Shown here: in pieces, positions 60,874 through 64,000 of the stretch
Numbering within the stretch: the stretch's first letter is position 1
How the letters are laid out: the number at the start of each line of letters is the position of its first letter
DNA from: Bacteroidales bacterium M3
Lineage (GTDB): Bacteria > Bacteroidota > Bacteroidia > Bacteroidales > Muribaculaceae
Reading direction: 5' to 3'
DNA: 64,000 nt
Assembly (NCBI GenBank): GCA_001689445.1
Contig: LUJN01000003.1
Coordinates: 1 to 64,000 of the forward strand
Made by a program: the position numbers and the translations under genes
Notes under the pieces: generated by a model
Told to the model about the DNA's origin: nothing
Databases searched by the model: none
The model's input: the letters and a program-made list of their open reading frames with translations, nothing else

Positions 60874-61626
60874 TCAATCATGAAAATAGCGCAACTCGAT
60901 ATTATGACCGTCATAGACGGCATAGGAGAAATGGTGTATCCAGTCGCCAAGCACTATCAGCCTCGACGCAGCCGTGAGCGGATAGTCGAGCACAATGTGG
61001 TGATGCCCGAGAATGAAATAGTCTATGCCGGGATGGGTGCCGAGATATTCGCGGGCAAAGGTGATGAACGGCTCGTCGTCGCGGCCCGAGAATACGGGGA
61101 CGTCACCGCTGTAGTCGCGGCTGCTTGACGACCAACGGTGAGCAAAGGGGACTGTCCATCGGGGATGGATGGCGGAGAAGAGTCGCTGGCACGTGCGGTT
61201 GCGGAACATCGAGCGGATAAACCTGAATCCGCGCGGCAACCGCCCCAGCCCGTCGCCGTGGGAGAGGAAAAAACGCTTGCCACCAAGCTCGACCACCTCA
61301 TAGCCGTCGACCACCCTCACCCCAAGCTCGCGGGGGATGTAGTCGCTTATCCATATGTCGTGGTTGCCGATAAACCATGTCACCCGCACCCCGCTGTCGG
61401 CGAGCCGCGCCACCGCGCCGAAAAACCGCGTGAACCCGCGCGGCACGACGTAGCGGTACTCATACCAGTAGTCGAGCACGTCTCCGAGCATATACAGCTC
61501 GGCGGCATCGTCGGCAATCGAGTCAAGCCACCTCACCACGCGCCGCTCATACTCCAGCGGGTCGCCGAGGTAGGTCGCCCCGAGGTGCATGTCGGAGATA
61601 AAATATATCTTGTCGCGGGTCGCCAT
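60874..61626 (-). CDS. lpxH: UDP-2,3-diacylglucosamine diphosphatase
   Basis: Makes lipid X in the lipid A pathway at the inner membrane. The metallophosphatase motifs are all present in the 250-residue protein: ISDMHLGA, LGDVLDYWYEY, FIGNHDIW, LSHGDGLG, and ILGHHH. It has the two-metal site of LpxH. It lies 19 bases after the SUF-type gene on the same strand. Confidence 0.93.
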   Translation of the reverse strand: MATRDKIYFISDMHLGATYLGDPLEYERRVVRWLDSIADDAAELYMLGDVLDYWYEYRYVVPRGFTRFFGAVARLADSGVRVTWFIGNHDIWISDYIPRELGVRVVDGYEVVELGGKRFFLSHGDGLGRLPRGFRFIRSMFRNRTCQRLFSAIHPRWTVPFAHRWSSSSRDYSGDVPVFSGRDDEPFITFAREYLGTHPGIDYFILGHHHIVLDYPLTAASRLIVLGDWIHHFSYAVYDGHNIELRYFHD

Positions 61627-61645
61627 CTTCGCTTACGGGGAGTCT

Positions 61646-61966
61646 TTAGAGGAATCCGAGGTCGAGTTTTGCCTCCTCGCTCATCATGTCCTTGGTCCAT
61701 TCAGGCTCAAAGACGATGCGTATATCGACGCTCTTTATCCCCTCGATGCTTTCGAGCTTGATGCGGGCGTCATCGACAATAAAGTCGGCGGCGGGACAGT
61801 TGGGCGCGGTAAGCGTCATATCCACCTTCAGGTTGCCGTCATCGTCGAGGTCTATTTTGTATATAAGCCCCAATTCGTATATGTCAATGGGTATCTCGGG
61901 GTCATAGACCGTCTTTAGCATCTTGACGATCTTCTCCTCCAGTTCAAGTTTCTTCTCGCTGTCCAT
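61646..61966 (-). CDS. SUF-type iron-sulfur assembly factor (MIP18/DUF59 family)
   Basis: A 106-residue protein of the DUF59 family (SufT/PaaD-like), which helps deliver iron-sulfur clusters. Landmarks: TVYDPEIPIDIYELGLIYKI and the cysteine motif LTAPNCPAADFIVDD. It is read with lpxH; no other suf genes are in the window. Confidence 0.92.
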   Translation of the reverse strand: MDSEKKLELEEKIVKMLKTVYDPEIPIDIYELGLIYKIDLDDDGNLKVDMTLTAPNCPAADFIVDDARIKLESIEGIKSVDIRIVFEPEWTKDMMSEEAKLDLGFL

Positions 61967-62030
61967 AATATTGCAAAATTAGAAATTCTTACCTTACCCT
62001 CCAAACATTACGTGTCAAGAAAAGATTTTG

Positions 62031-62038
62031 TAACTTTG
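62031..62038 (+). promoter_or_regulatory. Promoter -7 box for ispD-recG
   Basis: TAACTTTG matches TAnnTTTG; no clear -33 TTTG. It lies 71 bases before the chosen ispD start, with a REP-like palindrome in the leader. Confidence 0.55.
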
Positions 62039-62060
62039 CATTTGACGGAATCGCAGCCTC

Positions 62061-62086
62061 GCGGTCGCGACATGTCGCGACCCTAC
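62061..62086. repeat. REP-like palindrome in the ispD leader
   Basis: GGTCGCGACATGTCGCGACC followed by CTAC: same stem family as 33644-33671 and 52658-52739, but lacking the 5' GTAGG end. It would be transcribed in the ispD leader. Confidence 0.7.
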
Positions 62087-62108
62087 AAATATTCAAACCT
62101 TGCATGTT

Positions 62109-62822
62109 ATGAACACCGACCGATATCCATCAGCAACGCCCGTCACGGCGATAATCGTCGCCGGAGGCACCGGCAGCCGTTTTGGTGCCGACATCCCCAA
62201 GCAATATTGCCTGCTCGATGGGCGTCCCGTGCTGATGCACGCCATCGACGCTATGCGCCGCGCACTCCCCGGGGCACGCCTCGCTGTGGTGATAAGCCGC
62301 GAGATGGAATCGCTGTGGCATGAGCTGTGCGAGGAACATCGGTTTGACTCGCCGCAGATAGTCTACGGCGGGGCGACACGGTGGGAGTCGGTGGCCAACG
62401 CCCTCAGTAGGCTCGGCATTACCGGCGACACAGACGGCATTGTCGCCATCCACGACGGGGCTCGTCCCCTCCCCTCCCCCGACATGACGCGCCGTGTCAT
62501 CGACGCGGCGTCACGACACCACGGCGCGATACCCGCCACGGCTGTCACCGACTCGCTGCGCGAGATTGACCCGGCGACAGGGGCATCCCATCCCGTCGAC
62601 CGCTCGCTCTACCGGGCCGTGCAGACCCCCCAGGCATTTCCCGCCAAACTGCTTGCCGAGGCTTACGGGCTGCCCTATAACCCGGCGTTTACCGATGATG
62701 CCTCGGTGATGATGGCGGCAGGCTATGGCGACATAGCCCTCGTCGAGGGAGACCCGTGCAACATCAAGATAACCCATCCCGCCGACATCGAGATTGCGGC
62801 GATAATGCGACGCCACCCATGA
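62109..62822 (+). CDS. ispD: 2-C-methyl-D-erythritol 4-phosphate cytidylyltransferase
   Basis: Third step of the MEP isoprenoid pathway. The 237-residue protein has the nucleotide loop AIIVAGGTGSRFGADIPKQYCLLDG, the active-site Asp in IVAIHDGARPL, and AVQTPQAFP plus TDDASVMMAAGYGDIALVEGDPCNIKIT. I chose 62109; a start at 62100 adds only three residues. Its stop overlaps the recG start (ATGA). Confidence 0.95.
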   Translation: MNTDRYPSATPVTAIIVAGGTGSRFGADIPKQYCLLDGRPVLMHAIDAMRRALPGARLAVVISREMESLWHELCEEHRFDSPQIVYGGATRWESVANALSRLGITGDTDGIVAIHDGARPLPSPDMTRRVIDAASRHHGAIPATAVTDSLREIDPATGASHPVDRSLYRAVQTPQAFPAKLLAEAYGLPYNPAFTDDASVMMAAGYGDIALVEGDPCNIKITHPADIEIAAIMRRHP

Positions 62823-64000
62823 GAGCACTCCACGACCTTGACATAACCTACCTAAAGGGGGTCGGGCCAAAGCGTGCCGAACTTCTCGACAAGCAACTCA
62901 AGATAAAGACCTACCACGATCTGGTCTACCACTTCCCGACGCGATATGTCGACCGCTCCTCCATCTACCGCATCCGCGACCTCGCCGGCGACATGGCGTC
63001 GCTGCAGTTACGCGGGCGGTTTGTCTCCTTCGCCGAGCAGGGCGAGGGGGCAAAACGGCGTCTCGTCGGGCTGTTCTCCGACGGCACGGGCACAATGGAG
63101 GTCGTGTGGTTCAAGCGCACTGCCCAGATACGCCGCGCCTTGCTGACAGGCAACGAATACATCCTGTTCGGGCAGCCGTCACAGTTCAACGGACGCTGGA
63201 GCATGGTGCATCCCGAGGTGGACGCCGCAGGCTCAACAGGTGCGATGCAGGGGTTGCGGGGCGTCTACCCGCTCACCGAGCCGCTGCGCAACGCAGGATT
63301 CTCCTCGCGCACGATTTTCAACCTCGTGCAGGGCGCGCTTGCCGCCGCACCGTCAATTCCCGAGACACTACCCGCCGACATCATCGCCCGCTACGGGCTG
63401 ATGCCGCTGCGCGATGCCCTCGTGGCGGCACACAACCCCCAGTCGCCCGACCAGCTGCAGCGGGCACGCCTGAGGCTGAAGTTTGAGGAACTGTTCTACA
63501 TACAGCTTAACATGCAGCGGTATTGCCGCCGACGCAAGGCGATGAGCAACGGATTCCGGTTCTCGCGCATCGGGCGTTTTTTCAACACATTCTACTCCGA
63601 GTGCCTACCTTTTGAGCTGACGGGCGCGCAGAAGCGCGTCATCAAGGAGATACGCTCCGACATGGGCAGCGGGCGACAGATGAACCGCCTGCTACAGGGC
63701 GATGTCGGCTCGGGCAAGACACTCGTCGCGCTGCTTTGTATGCTCATCGCGCTCGACAACGGCACACAGGCGTGCCTCATGGCTCCGACCGAGATACTCG
63801 CCACACAGCATTACGAGACTATCTCGACCCTCGCCGCCCCGATAGGCATAAACGTAAAATTGCTGACAGGCTCCACCCGCAAGCGGGAGCGCGAGACCAT
63901 CCATGCTGCCCTCACCGACGGCTCGTTACACATACTCATCGGCACACACGCCGTCATTGAGGACAACGTGCAGTTCCGCAACCTCGGCTTTGTGGTAATC
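62819..64000 (+). CDS. recG: ATP-dependent DNA helicase RecG (cut by the window end)
   Basis: Branch-migration helicase for stalled forks and Holliday junctions. The first 394 codons are present. The opening LHDLDITYLKGVGPKRAELL and the wedge/OB domain (LQLRGRFVSFAEQGEGAKRRLVGLFSDGTG) are typical. Walker A (GDVGSGKT) and motif Ia (MAPTEILATQHYE) lie near the cut end. Starts inside the ispD stop, so the two are coupled. Confidence 0.95.
   Translation, partial: MRALHDLDITYLKGVGPKRAELLDKQLKIKTYHDLVYHFPTRYVDRSSIYRIRDLAGDMASLQLRGRFVSFAEQGEGAKRRLVGLFSDGTGTMEVVWFKRTAQIRRALLTGNEYILFGQPSQFNGRWSMVHPEVDAAGSTGAMQGLRGVYPLTEPLRNAGFSSRTIFNLVQGALAAAPSIPETLPADIIARYGLMPLRDALVAAHNPQSPDQLQRARLRLKFEELFYIQLNMQRYCRRRKAMSNGFRFSRIGRFFNTFYSECLPFELTGAQKRVIKEIRSDMGSGRQMNRLLQGDVGSGKTLVALLCMLIALDNGTQACLMAPTEILATQHYETISTLAAPIGINVKLLTGSTRKRERETIHAALTDGSLHILIGTHAVIEDNVQFRNLGFVVI

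Noticed and set aside
1..64000. CRISPR arrays, insertion sequences or integrase genes
   Set aside because: No regularly spaced repeats, transposase, integrase or att-like duplications were found on reading both strands.

Overview
The window looks like a chromosome segment from a gut Bacteroidales bacterium, most likely Muribaculaceae-like. Supporting signs are a SusC/SusD pair, many secreted glycoside hydrolases, PorT-family barrels, lipoproteins with short lipoboxes, no Shine-Dalgarno sites, and repeated Bacteroidetes-type promoters (TTTG, 19-20 bases, TAnnTTTG). The family-level placement is inference. No CRISPR array, insertion sequence or prophage block was seen.

Layout. 1-10 kb is housekeeping: a secreted nuclease coupled to mnmE, pepT, miaA, fba, a small HTH regulator, a lipoprotein, ychF, a probable structured non-coding RNA gene (8824-9147) and a SpoU methyltransferase. 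10-32 kb is a polysaccharide utilisation locus: a GH97 alpha-glucosidase, a SusR-like membrane regulator, two divergent GH87-type beta-helix enzymes, an unknown secreted protein, susC, susD, a third GH87-type enzyme with CARDB repeats, and a large unknown secreted protein. GH87 enzymes cleave alpha-1,3-glucans, so the locus probably imports and degrades mutan, nigeran or a fungal alpha-glucan, with GH97 finishing oligosaccharides in the periplasm. A lone KilA-N gene sits inside this block.

32.1-33.7 kb holds a compact trio: thioredoxin, a C39-like/VKOR fusion membrane protein and a 41-residue peptide. 33.7-42.2 kb is a galactose cluster (nucleotidyltransferase, galM, galK, GH2 beta-galactosidase, GH5-like hydrolase) with no galT in view. 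43-52 kb has a LysM/receptor-like protein coupled to a PorT-family barrel, holA, an HsdR_N-type protein, another barrel, rfbC, rfbA, a secreted endonuclease I protein and tRNA-Ser(CGA). 52.9-59.6 kb is a complete trp operon (trpBEGDCFA) behind a Trp-Trp leader peptide and attenuator. The window ends with lpxH, a SUF-type assembly factor, ispD and the start of recG.

Two AT-rich GNAT acetyltransferase genes (42.3-43.0 and 59.7-60.5 kb) are each preceded, at exactly 2 bases, by a short related gene, and they share a nearly identical promoter box. They look like two copies of one acetyltransferase toxin-antitoxin module with an unusual antitoxin. Several intergenic spaces carry a family of palindromic REP/REPIN-like elements with GTAGGG/CCCTAC ends, and others carry AT-rich repeats.
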